Shown here piece by piece: positions 14,930-23,359 of a stretch of 29,304 nt of DNA (its first letter is position 1; each line of letters starts with the position of its first letter). The DNA is taken from the NCBI GenBank assembly GCA_002494135.1, contig DLBG01000098.1:1-29304 (forward strand), in the 5' to 3' direction. Made by a program: the position numbers and the translations under genes. This DNA is from Lachnospiraceae bacterium UBA7027 (lineage in GTDB: Bacteria > Bacillota > Clostridia > Lachnospirales > Lachnospiraceae). The notes under the pieces were generated by a model. It made no database searches. It had not been told where the DNA came from and saw nothing but the letters and a program-made list of their open reading frames with translations.

Positions 14930-16405
14930 ATGACCGGTGAATATCTGGCACTGGATATCCTGTTAAGTGTAATTTCCAATATCACATTCGTTCTGTCCAT
15001 GCTGCTTATTATTCTGATTGCGGTATGCTTCCTCGGAAGATATGCCGTAATCTCGAGAAAAATGGTAATCGGCGCATTGGGCCTTCTGGTTTTTGAAGCC
15101 ATAGCCATTATATTCATCAAGATCAACGAGGTCAGCATCGACAAATGGCTGTATGATTTGTTCCTGATGGAAGAAATCCCGGTGGAGGAGGATTTCGGAG
15201 AATATGTCCGGATTATCGGTGCGGCGTTAAAATCGTTTGCCGTCAATTCGGTTGCTTTTGTATATGCATTTGTTTTCTATATGTTTTCCTATCGTGAAAA
15301 GCGATTCCTTCGTTCACTCGGATCCGTAATCGGTTTATACGGATATTATGTTTATATGCAGTCCGCGGTTATGTATGCCGTTGCTTATCTGGCCGGCGGA
15401 GACGCCGATATTGTTATGAGAATTACATACGGCAAGGATGATCAGATTCCGCTCATGATTATTTATCAGGCGATTTGTCTGATTATTACCGCCGCGGTGG
15501 TTTGCATTCTTTATTTTGCATATTACCGGAAACGGATTACTTATGTTTTGAGCATTAAAACCCGCGTGTTCTTTGTTCTCTGGCTGATTATTTTCTCCCT
15601 GTTCCCGAACTTTCCGATTGCGGCCGAAGGAGGTGTGCAGGAGCAGTATCGCATTCTCTGCATAATTATGGGCATCATGCTTCCGATTATCGGAACTCTG
15701 GCTCCGGTGCTTCTGATTATGAATGCTTCCGATAAGTCGTTAAAGGAAAGATTTCTTTTCCAGGAAAATTACTTAAATGCGGAACTGGAATATATCGAGC
15801 AGTATAAAAACAAACAGACGGAAACCAGGGCCTTTCGGCACGATATCATCAATAACTTATCCCTTATGGACATGATGATGAAGGACGGGAAAAACGAGGA
15901 TGCAAAACAACACCTGGAGGGACTTTTGGAAAATGTCTCCGCTTTATCTCCGGAGTTTGTGACGGGCGATGAAATGCTGGACTGCATCGTGGCAATGAAG
16001 GCCGGACGAATGAAGGAAAAGGATATTGATTTTACACTGGACGGAATTGCGGACGGCGGACTTCACATGAAGCCGATGGATATCTGCAGGGTGTTTGCAA
16101 ATGCTCTGGATAATGCCATTGAAGCCGTGGAGGGACTGAAGGAAGGAACAAAGAAGCAGATTTCCATGCAGATTAAGCGTACGGAACAGTTCTTTGTGGT
16201 ACGTATCAGCAACACGACAAGCGGGAAAGTAAACGTGGAAAAACTTGTAAGCGGAGCCGGATACAGTTCCAAGAAAGATTACGAACATCACGGTTTCGGG
16301 ATCAGGAGTATCGTACAGGCCGTGGAAAGCTATGACGGCATGACGAAATTTGAATCCACCGACGGAGAATTCACCATTTCGGTTATGATTCCGAGACAAA
16401 ACTAA
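14930..16405 (+). CDS. GHKL-type sensor histidine kinase
   Basis: The 491-residue protein has a long N-terminal membrane domain with about eight hydrophobic segments (residues 8-265), then a coiled dimerisation segment with phospho-acceptor H304 in FRHDIINN, and a HATPase domain with N-box NALDNAIEAV (391-400) and G-box HHGFGIRSI. This is the AgrC/ComD-like HPK10 layout, which often senses peptides. It pairs with the LytTR regulator just upstream (23-base gap; GAGGAGAG before the ATG). Odd for this class, no small pre-peptide gene or AgrB gene is next to it; the nearest processing-type gene is the CPBP protease downstream. The signal is unknown. Confidence 0.92.
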   Translation: MTGEYLALDILLSVISNITFVLSMLLIILIAVCFLGRYAVISRKMVIGALGLLVFEAIAIIFIKINEVSIDKWLYDLFLMEEIPVEEDFGEYVRIIGAALKSFAVNSVAFVYAFVFYMFSYREKRFLRSLGSVIGLYGYYVYMQSAVMYAVAYLAGGDADIVMRITYGKDDQIPLMIIYQAICLIITAAVVCILYFAYYRKRITYVLSIKTRVFFVLWLIIFSLFPNFPIAAEGGVQEQYRILCIIMGIMLPIIGTLAPVLLIMNASDKSLKERFLFQENYLNAELEYIEQYKNKQTETRAFRHDIINNLSLMDMMMKDGKNEDAKQHLEGLLENVSALSPEFVTGDEMLDCIVAMKAGRMKEKDIDFTLDGIADGGLHMKPMDICRVFANALDNAIEAVEGLKEGTKKQISMQIKRTEQFFVVRISNTTSGKVNVEKLVSGAGYSSKKDYEHHGFGIRSIVQAVESYDGMTKFESTDGEFTISVMIPRQN

Positions 16406-16510
16406 AATACAGTTTACGACATTTTTGATACCACTCGCAACGAAAGCAACCGAAAGAGACGGTTTTACGATAAGGTTATACTGTCATGATGATTAAAAGG
16501 AGTGAGTATC

Positions 16511-17422
16511 ATGAAAGTATTCAAACAGATTTTGAGAGCGTCGGGATTTTTCGGGATATATCTGCTTGGTCAGCTGACCGCTTTTATGGTCGCTTCCATT
16601 GTATGCGCATTTGTTGCCGCGTTTGAACTGACAATGAACGGCGTCAGTGATGCCGCTTTGATTACGGACAAACAGCTGGAGTACTATATGGACTCCATGG
16701 GACTTTGCGTGATTGCTTCCGCCGTAATTACGCTGGCGGCTTATCTTATTATTTTCGCTGCAAGAAAAGTAAATCCGCTTAAACAGGTGGATTTTAAGAA
16801 AGTTTCCGGAAAAGATATTCTCTTTACGGTAATCGGCGCCTTCGGTGTCATGTTTTTCATGAATCTCGTAATCAATCTCATTCCTTTTCCCGAGAATTCG
16901 ATGGGAGAGTTTATCGAAGCAAATGCAACGTTAAATTCCTATCCGTTGTGGCAGGCGATTCTTGCCAATATTATCTGTGCACCGATTCTGGAGGAAGTGG
17001 TTTTCCGGGGGCTGGTTTACGGACGGTTGCGCCGCGCCATGCCGGCAATTGTTGCGGCAATAATCTCTTCCGTTCTGTTCGGACTTGTGCATGGGCAGTG
17101 GATCTGGATTATCTGGGCGTTTTTTGCGGGCATGATTTTCAACTATGCAAGAATCCGGACCGGTTCGATACTGCCGGGAATCATCATGCATATGGCCGTT
17201 AATGCGTTCGGAGTGGTTTGCAACTACAGTACTGTTTTTGACGGATTGACAGAGCCGGTTTTATATGCGCTTTTAATCGGCGGCGGTATACTGCTGGTTG
17301 TTTACTTTGTTTGTCTCGGACTTGTTACAAAGAAGGAAAAGGAAGCGGGTCTTATTACGGAACCGAAACTGGAAGACGAAGACGTCAAAGCGGACAAGAG
17401 TGTTTCGACGGTTGTGATGTAA
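16511..17422 (+). CDS. CPBP-family intramembrane metalloprotease (second copy)
   Basis: The 303-residue membrane protein has CPBP/Abi motifs EEVVFRG, FGLVHGQW and HMAVNAFG, the standard glutamate and two-histidine active-site set, followed by two more helices and a charged cytoplasmic tail. It differs from the copy at 7436 in sequence and length, so this is not a recent duplication. AAAAGGAG lies eight bases before the ATG at 16511, which is preferred to the upstream GTG at 16502. A TATACT -10-like box (16477-16482) precedes it, without a clear -35. Its position after the kinase suggests, but does not prove, a link to a peptide-sensing pathway. Confidence 0.88.
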   Translation: MKVFKQILRASGFFGIYLLGQLTAFMVASIVCAFVAAFELTMNGVSDAALITDKQLEYYMDSMGLCVIASAVITLAAYLIIFAARKVNPLKQVDFKKVSGKDILFTVIGAFGVMFFMNLVINLIPFPENSMGEFIEANATLNSYPLWQAILANIICAPILEEVVFRGLVYGRLRRAMPAIVAAIISSVLFGLVHGQWIWIIWAFFAGMIFNYARIRTGSILPGIIMHMAVNAFGVVCNYSTVFDGLTEPVLYALLIGGGILLVVYFVCLGLVTKKEKEAGLITEPKLEDEDVKADKSVSTVVM

Positions 17423-17450
17423 AACATTTACCTTCGGGAAGGAGTATAAA

Positions 17451-18101
17451 ATGAATCAGACAGAAGAATTTAAAGACAACTTATCCTGGCGGGAAGTGAA
17501 GACGGAACATATCGTGAAAGATGAGTATATTGATTTTCGCAAGTCGGATTTCATGATGCCGGACGGAGAGGTATACGGACCGTACTATACATACAGCCGC
17601 AGGGATTACTGCATTGTTGTTGCGGTGGACGGGGAAGGGAAATTCCTCTGCGTGCGTCAGTTCAGACAGGGAATCCGCAAGATTACGACGGAATTTACGG
17701 CGGGCGGTATCGAACGCAAAGACGGTAAGCAGTACCGCACATCCTGTGACGATCGGGATGAAAACGGCATCGTAAAAATAAGTGAAGCAGGCGAGTTCGC
17801 TTCTGCGGAAGATGCGCTGGATGCCGCCAAAAGAGAACTCAGGGAAGAGACCGGATATGAGTCCGATGAATGGACACACTTAATCACGATAGCGTCCAAT
17901 GCAACGATTGCGGACAATTACGCAAATATATATCTTGCGACAAACTGTCGCAAAGTCTGCGGTCAGGACCTTGACGATATGGAATTTTTAAACGTGGTAA
18001 AATACTCGAAAGAAGAAATTGACGAACTGATTCGGGAAGGCAGATTTGAGCAGGCAATCCACGTGCTTGCATGGTATCTGGCAAAGGAAAAGTTAGGGTA
18101 A
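17451..18101 (+). CDS. Nudix hydrolase, ADP-ribose pyrophosphatase-like
   Basis: The 216-residue protein has a canonical Nudix box (G-x5-E-x7-RELREETGY, residues about 115-137), which binds Mg2+ and hydrolyses nucleoside-diphosphate derivatives. The N-terminal beta-strands, with V-x-V-x-x-x-x-FLCVRQFRQG and FTAGGIE, match ADP-ribose/sugar-nucleotide pyrophosphatases. About 25 residues between GGIE and the Nudix box (KQYRTSCDDRDENGIVK) are an insertion compared with the usual family. AAGGAG lies five bases before the ATG. Its last nine bases overlap the convergent aroA end. The substrate is inferred from family only. Confidence 0.88.
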   Translation: MNQTEEFKDNLSWREVKTEHIVKDEYIDFRKSDFMMPDGEVYGPYYTYSRRDYCIVVAVDGEGKFLCVRQFRQGIRKITTEFTAGGIERKDGKQYRTSCDDRDENGIVKISEAGEFASAEDALDAAKRELREETGYESDEWTHLITIASNATIADNYANIYLATNCRKVCGQDLDDMEFLNVVKYSKEEIDELIREGRFEQAIHVLAWYLAKEKLG

Positions 18102-19352
18102 CATGTATTTTTCGATATAATGAAGAAACTGCGGGAACGATTTGTTCATGCATTCCACATCATCGATTTCACATTCGATTCCGAGAATCGCGGCAATTAA
18201 AACAGCACACATGGCCATGCGGTGGTCATGGAAGGAAGAAAGCTTAAGGGGCTCCGTTACGGAGTCCTTTATTGTTTGTATTTCCGCACCGTAAACAGTC
18301 AGAGTGTTCTCGGTTTCCTCGGTTTTGATTCCGATGGCATCAAGCTGGCTGCGGACTGCGGAAATACGGTCGGATTCCTTAATACGAAGTCGTTCGATTC
18401 CCGTAAAGGTTGCCTTGCGGTAAACAAAAGCAGACGTTACCGCCATGTAGGGGGTAATGTCCGGAATGTCCTTGCAGTCCCACAACGAGTCAGCCCAAAG
18501 AGAAGTACCGGCGGACAGATCAGAAGTTTCTTTTTTGACTGCGCCGACAGAGGACAGAAATCCGGTGACGGCGATGTCACCCTGCTTGGAATCGGGATTT
18601 AAGTTGCCGACGGTAATGTCCGTAAATTCCGCCAGACATAAAAGGAAAGCGCCGTTGCTCCAGTCACCTTCCACACGGAAAGCGGGGGCATCGGACAAAG
18701 ATTTATATCCACCTACATGTGTAGTATAAATGTTCTCGGACAGTTCTGCGGGAACACCGTATTTGCGTAAAACATCCTGTGTCAGTTCGATATAGTGAAT
18801 GGATTGGATTTCCCCTAAAACCATGATGCTACAGGGCTCCTTAAAACAGGTGAGCGCCATTAAAAGTCCGGAAATGTACTGGGAAGAGACACTGCCGCCG
18901 ATAATGTATTCGCCGGGAGTCATGTGACCGGTTGCCTCGATGGTGCGGTCGGCTTCATTCTGCGTAATTACGATGCCGTGAGGCTCCATGGCATCCTTTA
19001 ATTCCTTAATCGGACGGTCAAAAAGACGTCCCTTTGTGCCGAAAATAAGCCGGAGCGGAGCATCGGTGCCAAGAAGATAAGCACAGGCAACGGGAATCAT
19101 GAAACGAAGCGTGGATCCGCTTTCGTTGCAGGGAAGAAAGACCTCTTTGGAAGCGGAATTGTTCCCGGCTTCAAGAAGGGATTTTAAACATTCTTTCGTT
19201 GCCAGCACATCGTCGTTGTCACCGTCCGCGGGTTCAAGCCCTGAAGTGTCCCCGCTTAAAAAACGTACAATAAGCTCCCTGTGATAAATGGATTTGGAAG
19301 GGGGAGCATCTATGGCAAAATCAAGTTTTCTGTTTTTACAGGAAATCAGCAT
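18093..19352 (-). CDS. aroA: 3-phosphoshikimate 1-carboxyvinyltransferase (EPSP synthase)
   Basis: The 419-residue enzyme of the shikimate pathway transfers the enolpyruvyl group of PEP to shikimate-3-phosphate. Visible motifs are PPSKSIYHRE (17-26, substrate-binding Lys20 and Arg25), ESGSTLRF (77-84, PEP loop), GGSVSSQYISGLL (152-164), the catalytic Asp298 in DIPDITPY, KESDRI (325-330) and DHRMAM (376-381). The second half of the inside-out alpha/beta barrel is complete. GGAGG lies seven bases before the ATG. It is divergent from the PIG-L gene, with a candidate promoter at 19371-19399. It is separate from the other aromatic genes at 26877-29304. Confidence 0.96.
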   Translation of the reverse strand: MLISCKNRKLDFAIDAPPSKSIYHRELIVRFLSGDTSGLEPADGDNDDVLATKECLKSLLEAGNNSASKEVFLPCNESGSTLRFMIPVACAYLLGTDAPLRLIFGTKGRLFDRPIKELKDAMEPHGIVITQNEADRTIEATGHMTPGEYIIGGSVSSQYISGLLMALTCFKEPCSIMVLGEIQSIHYIELTQDVLRKYGVPAELSENIYTTHVGGYKSLSDAPAFRVEGDWSNGAFLLCLAEFTDITVGNLNPDSKQGDIAVTGFLSSVGAVKKETSDLSAGTSLWADSLWDCKDIPDITPYMAVTSAFVYRKATFTGIERLRIKESDRISAVRSQLDAIGIKTEETENTLTVYGAEIQTIKDSVTEPLKLSSFHDHRMAMCAVLIAAILGIECEIDDVECMNKSFPQFLHYIEKYMLP

Positions 19353-19370
19353 TTTCGAACCTCCAAACTG

Positions 19371-19399
19371 ATTATACGAAAGAAAATGGGAGAATTCAA
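19371..19399 (-). promoter_or_regulatory. Candidate promoter of aroA
   Basis: On the minus strand TTGAAT (19394-19399) and TATAAT (19371-19376) are 17 bases apart. The predicted start at about 19364 coincides with the first base of the ribosome site, so the leader would be only about 12 bases. Confidence 0.55.
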
Positions 19400-19428
19400 T
19401 TCAAATCATCGTCCGAATATGGTAAAAT
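19400..19428 (+). promoter_or_regulatory. Candidate promoter of the PIG-L/MATE/nuclease-like unit
   Basis: TTCAAA (19400-19405) and TAAAAT (19423-19428) are 17 bases apart. Its -35 directly abuts the -35 of the divergent aroA promoter (19394-19399), so the two promoters could compete for RNA polymerase. Confidence 0.5.
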
Positions 19429-19465
19429 ATTGCAGGTGTTTTTTGGGAGAAAGGATTCCGAACGA

Positions 19466-21127
19466 ATGAATTGCCGATATAAAGAAAAAATAAACAGGGC
19501 CGGATTCGGGGCTGCAATGAGGACTTTTACAATGGCCTTGCTGCTTCCCACACTGGTCTTTATCCTGGTTCACATGCTCCTGCCGATTCGTGCACAGGCC
19601 GAAGAGGCTTCAAAACTCGATATCACGCTAAGCGCATCCGCCGGCGGTGATATGTCGAAGTTAAAGGACGCCTCAACGGACAGTACCGTTGCATTCGGAG
19701 AAGGAAATGAGCTTACGGTTACGGCTGCGCAGCCGATGCAGGGGCTTTACATCAAGTGGAAGAACCCTCCCACAGGCTGGACGCTTGTGGTGGACGGAGC
19801 CGAAACGAAGTGCGGACAAAACGGATTTTTGCATGAATATGTAAAACTTCCGTCCGGAACAACATCCTGCGTAATCCGAACGGACAATTCAATTTCCATG
19901 TGTGATATTTTTGCATACGGTGACGGAGAGTTGCCGCGCGATGTGCAGGTCTGGGAACCGGCTGCGGAAAAGGCGGATTTTCTTGTTTTCTCCACACATG
20001 CCGATGATGAAATTCTCTTTCTCGGCGGTGTGCTGGTAGAATATGCGGGTAAGCAGAAGCTGGGTGTTCAGCTGGTTTATATGACGAACTACTGGGATGC
20101 GCAGATTGTCAGAGAACATGAAAAACTGGACGGAATCTGGGAATGCGGTGTCAAAAATTACCCGGTTGTCGGACCGTTTCCCGATACGTATGCCAAGGAT
20201 TATGAAGCCGGAAAGAAGGTTTATAACGAGGATGAAGTGACGGCTTACATGACGGAGATGGTGCGCCGTTTCAAACCGCTCGTCGTGGTAACCCAGGACG
20301 TTAACGGAGAATACGGACACGGCGGACATCAGGTTTTGGCCCATGCAATCATGAATGCCGTGGATCACTCCATGGAAGAAAGCTTTTGCCCGGAATCGGT
20401 TTCGACATACGGAACCTACGATGTTCCGAAGACCTATCTTCATCTTTACGAAGAGGGTAAAATCCGCATGGATTTACGTCAGCCGTTAGACGATTTCGGC
20501 GGCAGAACCGCCGTGGAAGTTGCGGCGGATGCTTATAAAAAGCATGTTTCCCAGCAGTGGTGTTGGTTTTACGTATCCGATGATTATCAGTACAGTTGTG
20601 CCGATTTCGGCATGTACCGTACCACGGTCGGCGCGGATACCGGAAACGACATGATGGAGAATTTAACCTCTTACGAGGAGCAGGCCAGAATTGAGGCGGA
20701 ACGCATAGAGCAGGAACGTCTGGAAGAAGAGAAACGCCAGAAAGAAGAACAGGAGCGTCTTGCGGCCGAAAAGCAGAAGGAAGAGGAAGAAAAGATTGAG
20801 GTCGAGACCAAAAAGAAAAATGTCGGAAAAGTCTTTGCCGTCATCGGAATCGTAATCGGAGGCGCTGTGCTTCTTTTTGCGGCAGTTATTGTATTTGCGC
20901 TGATTCGCCGGAAAATCGAGATGGAGAAGCGCAGAAAGCGCAAACTGGAACGTATGCGCAGACGCAGGGCGCAGGAGAGCGGGCAGCAAAGCGCTTCCCG
21001 GTCGCCGCAGAAGCGAAATTCCTCTTCGCAGCATCACGGCAGTTCCCCGCAGCGTCGCAGCACTTCCCCGCAGGGACAGAGAAAGGCAGTACATAGAAAT
21101 GAAAGCAATCATAAGCGCAGATCGTAA
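19466..21127 (+). CDS. Membrane-anchored, extracellular PIG-L/LmbE-type deacetylase with coiled-coil stalk
   Basis: The 553-residue protein has, in order: an N-terminal signal or anchor (residues 17-45); a beta-rich domain of about 110 residues that may bind carbohydrate; a PIG-L deacetylase domain starting FSTHADDEILFLGG, with zinc residues H178, D181 and the GHGGH motif (284-288); a highly charged Glu/Arg coiled coil (403-451); a transmembrane helix (453-480); and a basic tail rich in Ser, Gln, Pro and Arg. PIG-L enzymes remove acetyl groups from N-acetylglucosamine-type substrates using zinc. The layout places the enzyme outside the cell on a stalk, so a cell-wall or host glycan is a reasonable substrate (inference). 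The ATG at 19466 has AAAGGA upstream; an earlier TTG at 19430 lies at the promoter. Its end overlaps the MATE gene by 29 bases. Confidence 0.85.
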   Translation: MNCRYKEKINRAGFGAAMRTFTMALLLPTLVFILVHMLLPIRAQAEEASKLDITLSASAGGDMSKLKDASTDSTVAFGEGNELTVTAAQPMQGLYIKWKNPPTGWTLVVDGAETKCGQNGFLHEYVKLPSGTTSCVIRTDNSISMCDIFAYGDGELPRDVQVWEPAAEKADFLVFSTHADDEILFLGGVLVEYAGKQKLGVQLVYMTNYWDAQIVREHEKLDGIWECGVKNYPVVGPFPDTYAKDYEAGKKVYNEDEVTAYMTEMVRRFKPLVVVTQDVNGEYGHGGHQVLAHAIMNAVDHSMEESFCPESVSTYGTYDVPKTYLHLYEEGKIRMDLRQPLDDFGGRTAVEVAADAYKKHVSQQWCWFYVSDDYQYSCADFGMYRTTVGADTGNDMMENLTSYEEQARIEAERIEQERLEEEKRQKEEQERLAAEKQKEEEEKIEVETKKKNVGKVFAVIGIVIGGAVLLFAAVIVFALIRRKIEMEKRRKRKLERMRRRRAQESGQQSASRSPQKRNSSSQHHGSSPQRRSTSPQGQRKAVHRNESNHKRRS

Positions 21128-22520
21128 GGCGCTTTACAATCGGGCACTGTTACTTGCAGTGCCTATGATGATTCAAAACGGAATTACCAACGCGGTAGGT
21201 TTAGTCGATAGTCTGATGGTCGGCTCACTGGGAACGGAGAGCATGACCGGAGTTTCCATAGCGGGACAATTGATCTTCGTATTTAATCTTGCAATATTCG
21301 GGGCGCTTTCCGGCCCCGGTATTTTTAGTGCGCAGTATTTCGGGAATAAAGATATCGAGGGGGTTCGAAAGTCCTTCCGTATGAAAATCTGGATGGTCGT
21401 TTTCTGTGTGATAGCGGGCATCGCGGTTTTCCTTCTGCTCGACGATACTTTAATCGGGTTGTATTTAAAAGGCCAGTCGCAGGACATCAATCCCGTACTG
21501 ACGCTTGCCAAATCCAAAGAGTATATTCACATCATGTTAATCGGCTTTTTTCCTTTTGCCATGTCGCAGGTGTATTCTTCCACACTTCGCGAGAACAACG
21601 AAAGTACCATGCCGATGGTTGCGGGGCTCTGCGGAGTTGCGACGGATGTACTGCTTAATTACCTTTTGATTTTCGGAAAGTTCGGTTTTCCGGCACTCGG
21701 TGTACAGGGCGCCGCAATTGCAACGGTTCTCTCGCGTTTCGTGGAACTTGGCGTTGTGGTAATCTGGGGACACTTAAAACGGGAGCGGTTCGAATTCCTG
21801 AAAGGGGTTTATCATACGCTTTTGGTGGAATTCTCCGTTATGCTGCCGATGATAAAGAAAAGCATTCCCATTACGGTGAATGAGTTTTTGTGGGCAGCGG
21901 GGATCATTCGCGTGAACCAGCTTCTTTCGGCAAGAGGGCTTGCCGTTGTACCGTCGCTCGGAATCTGTACGGCGCTGACCAATCTTTTAAACGTGGTATT
22001 TGTTGCCATGGGATCCGCCGTCGGAATCGTAATCGGACAGATGCTCGGCGCGGGAGATACGAAGGATATCAAGAAAAAAGCTTTCTCGCTGATGCTTTTC
22101 ACCGCCTTTTTATCCATTGGTCTTTCCGCAATTCTTTTGCTTTTGTCTCCGTTTTTTCCGAAGTCGTACAATACGACCGATGAAGTCAGAAACATGGCGA
22201 CCACTTTCATTATCCTGACGGCACTTTTCTTCCCCCTTCAGGGATTTTTAAATGCGCAGTATTTTACCATCCGTGCCGGAGGAAAGACGTTCATCACATT
22301 CCTTGCGGACAGCGGTTTTACCTGGGTTGTGGTGGTACTTACCGTTTATCTGGTAACCTATTATACGAATTTAAATGTGTTTGTTGTTTATACCATTTCT
22401 CTTTCAATGGATATTCTGAAGGTAGCCTTCGGAGCGTTTCTGATTCAGAAAGGAATCTGGATTACGAATCTTGTTAAGAAAGATTCCGGCAATGAGACGG
22501 AGGCCTCACCGCATGATTGA
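21099..22520 (+). CDS. MATE-family multidrug or metabolite efflux transporter
   Basis: The 473-residue protein has twelve hydrophobic segments and two homologous halves. The first helix region ALLLAVPMMIQNGITNAVGLVDSLMVG is characteristic of MATE proteins, as is the equivalent at the start of the second half, with SIPITVNEFLWAAG. MATE proteins export cationic drugs or metabolites using Na+ or H+ gradients. The ATG lies inside the 3' end of the PIG-L gene (29-base overlap, GAAAGG upstream), and the end overlaps the next start by eight bases, so all three genes are probably translationally coupled. The substrate is unknown. Confidence 0.92.
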   Translation: MKAIISADRKALYNRALLLAVPMMIQNGITNAVGLVDSLMVGSLGTESMTGVSIAGQLIFVFNLAIFGALSGPGIFSAQYFGNKDIEGVRKSFRMKIWMVVFCVIAGIAVFLLLDDTLIGLYLKGQSQDINPVLTLAKSKEYIHIMLIGFFPFAMSQVYSSTLRENNESTMPMVAGLCGVATDVLLNYLLIFGKFGFPALGVQGAAIATVLSRFVELGVVVIWGHLKRERFEFLKGVYHTLLVEFSVMLPMIKKSIPITVNEFLWAAGIIRVNQLLSARGLAVVPSLGICTALTNLLNVVFVAMGSAVGIVIGQMLGAGDTKDIKKKAFSLMLFTAFLSIGLSAILLLLSPFFPKSYNTTDEVRNMATTFIILTALFFPLQGFLNAQYFTIRAGGKTFITFLADSGFTWVVVVLTVYLVTYYTNLNVFVVYTISLSMDILKVAFGAFLIQKGIWITNLVKKDSGNETEASPHD

Positions 22521-23253
22521 CAGACAGCTTTTTCAAATCGCAAAGGAGCGAATGATTGTTCGCGGTCAGGGCGAAAAAGGCGTGGGGACGCTTACGGAAA
22601 AAAGCGTTCATTCGGTTTTGAAATACTACTATGCACCGGATGAAAAATATCACGAAATTCCCGTCGGCACGCATGTGGCGGATGCCTGCGTGGACGGGGA
22701 AATCTATGAGATTCAGACCAGGCAGTTTTACCGCATGAACGAAAAACTGGAAGAGTTTTTAAATACCCGGGAAATGGACGTAACGATTGTCTATCCGGTA
22801 TCCGTCGTAAATACGATTATCTGGATTGATCCCGAAACGGGCGAGGTGAATAAAAGCAGAACAACGAAAACACCGAAGAAGGTTTATAAGGTATTTCGTG
22901 AACTCTACGGAATCCGGGATTATTTAAGCCATGAACGGCTGCATCTGATCATAGCGGAACTTTCCACCGAAGATTACCGTCTTCTGGACGGCTTCGGAAA
23001 AGAGAAGAAGAGCCGCGCAACCAAAACGGATAAGGTACCGGTGGATTTCTTATGCGAACGAAGGCTGGACAAGCTTACGGATGTTGTTTCCCTGCTTCCG
23101 AGGGATTTGCCGAAGCGGTTTACCGGAAAGGATTTTGCACGTCTGACCGCGCTTGGACCGAACGATGCTTCCGTGGCTGTGCTGCTTTTACACCGCCTTG
23201 GGGTTGCCGAGAGGCAGAAAGTCGGAAGAAGCTATGAATATATTTTAAAATGA
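22513..23253 (+). CDS. Unrecognised protein with a PD-(D/E)XK-like core and C-terminal winged-helix-like region
   Basis: The 246-residue soluble protein does not match a family I can name with confidence. Its N-terminal half has E29 in a helix (GTLTEKSVHSVLKYYY), D57 in HVADACVDG and E66-I-Q68 in IYEIQTRQF. This helix-E, D, E-x-Q order resembles PD-(D/E)XK nuclease cores, with Gln replacing Lys. Residues 80-115 give another core-like strand (MDVTIVYPVSVVNTIIWID). The C-terminus (about 170-246) is helical and ends with a short beta pair (RQKVGRSYEYIL), like a winged helix. The ATG at 22513 has GGAGG nine bases upstream and overlaps the MATE stop by eight bases. It may act on DNA or RNA; this is inference from pattern only. 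Confidence 0.7.
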   Translation: MIDRQLFQIAKERMIVRGQGEKGVGTLTEKSVHSVLKYYYAPDEKYHEIPVGTHVADACVDGEIYEIQTRQFYRMNEKLEEFLNTREMDVTIVYPVSVVNTIIWIDPETGEVNKSRTTKTPKKVYKVFRELYGIRDYLSHERLHLIIAELSTEDYRLLDGFGKEKKSRATKTDKVPVDFLCERRLDKLTDVVSLLPRDLPKRFTGKDFARLTALGPNDASVAVLLLHRLGVAERQKVGRSYEYILK

Positions 23254-23271
23254 GGCACTTCGGGCTTTTCA

Positions 23272-23300
23272 TTGCATTTGCCCGGCTCCTTTGCTATAAT
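23272..23300 (+). promoter_or_regulatory. Promoter of gpmI
   Basis: TTGCAT (23272-23277) and TATAAT (23295-23300) are 17 bases apart, and TGC immediately before the -10 makes it an extended -10. It lies 60 bases before the gpmI ATG, which has AGGAGG in its leader. Confidence 0.75.
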
Positions 23301-23359
23301 ACTGTGTTAGACAGTTCTAACCTGATGATATATTTTTTATTTTAGGAGGTATAAATAAA

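Noticed and set aside
7436..17422. The two CPBP proteases as a gene duplication
   Set aside because: Their sequences outside the active-site motifs differ throughout and the lengths (356 and 303) do not match, so they are separate family members.
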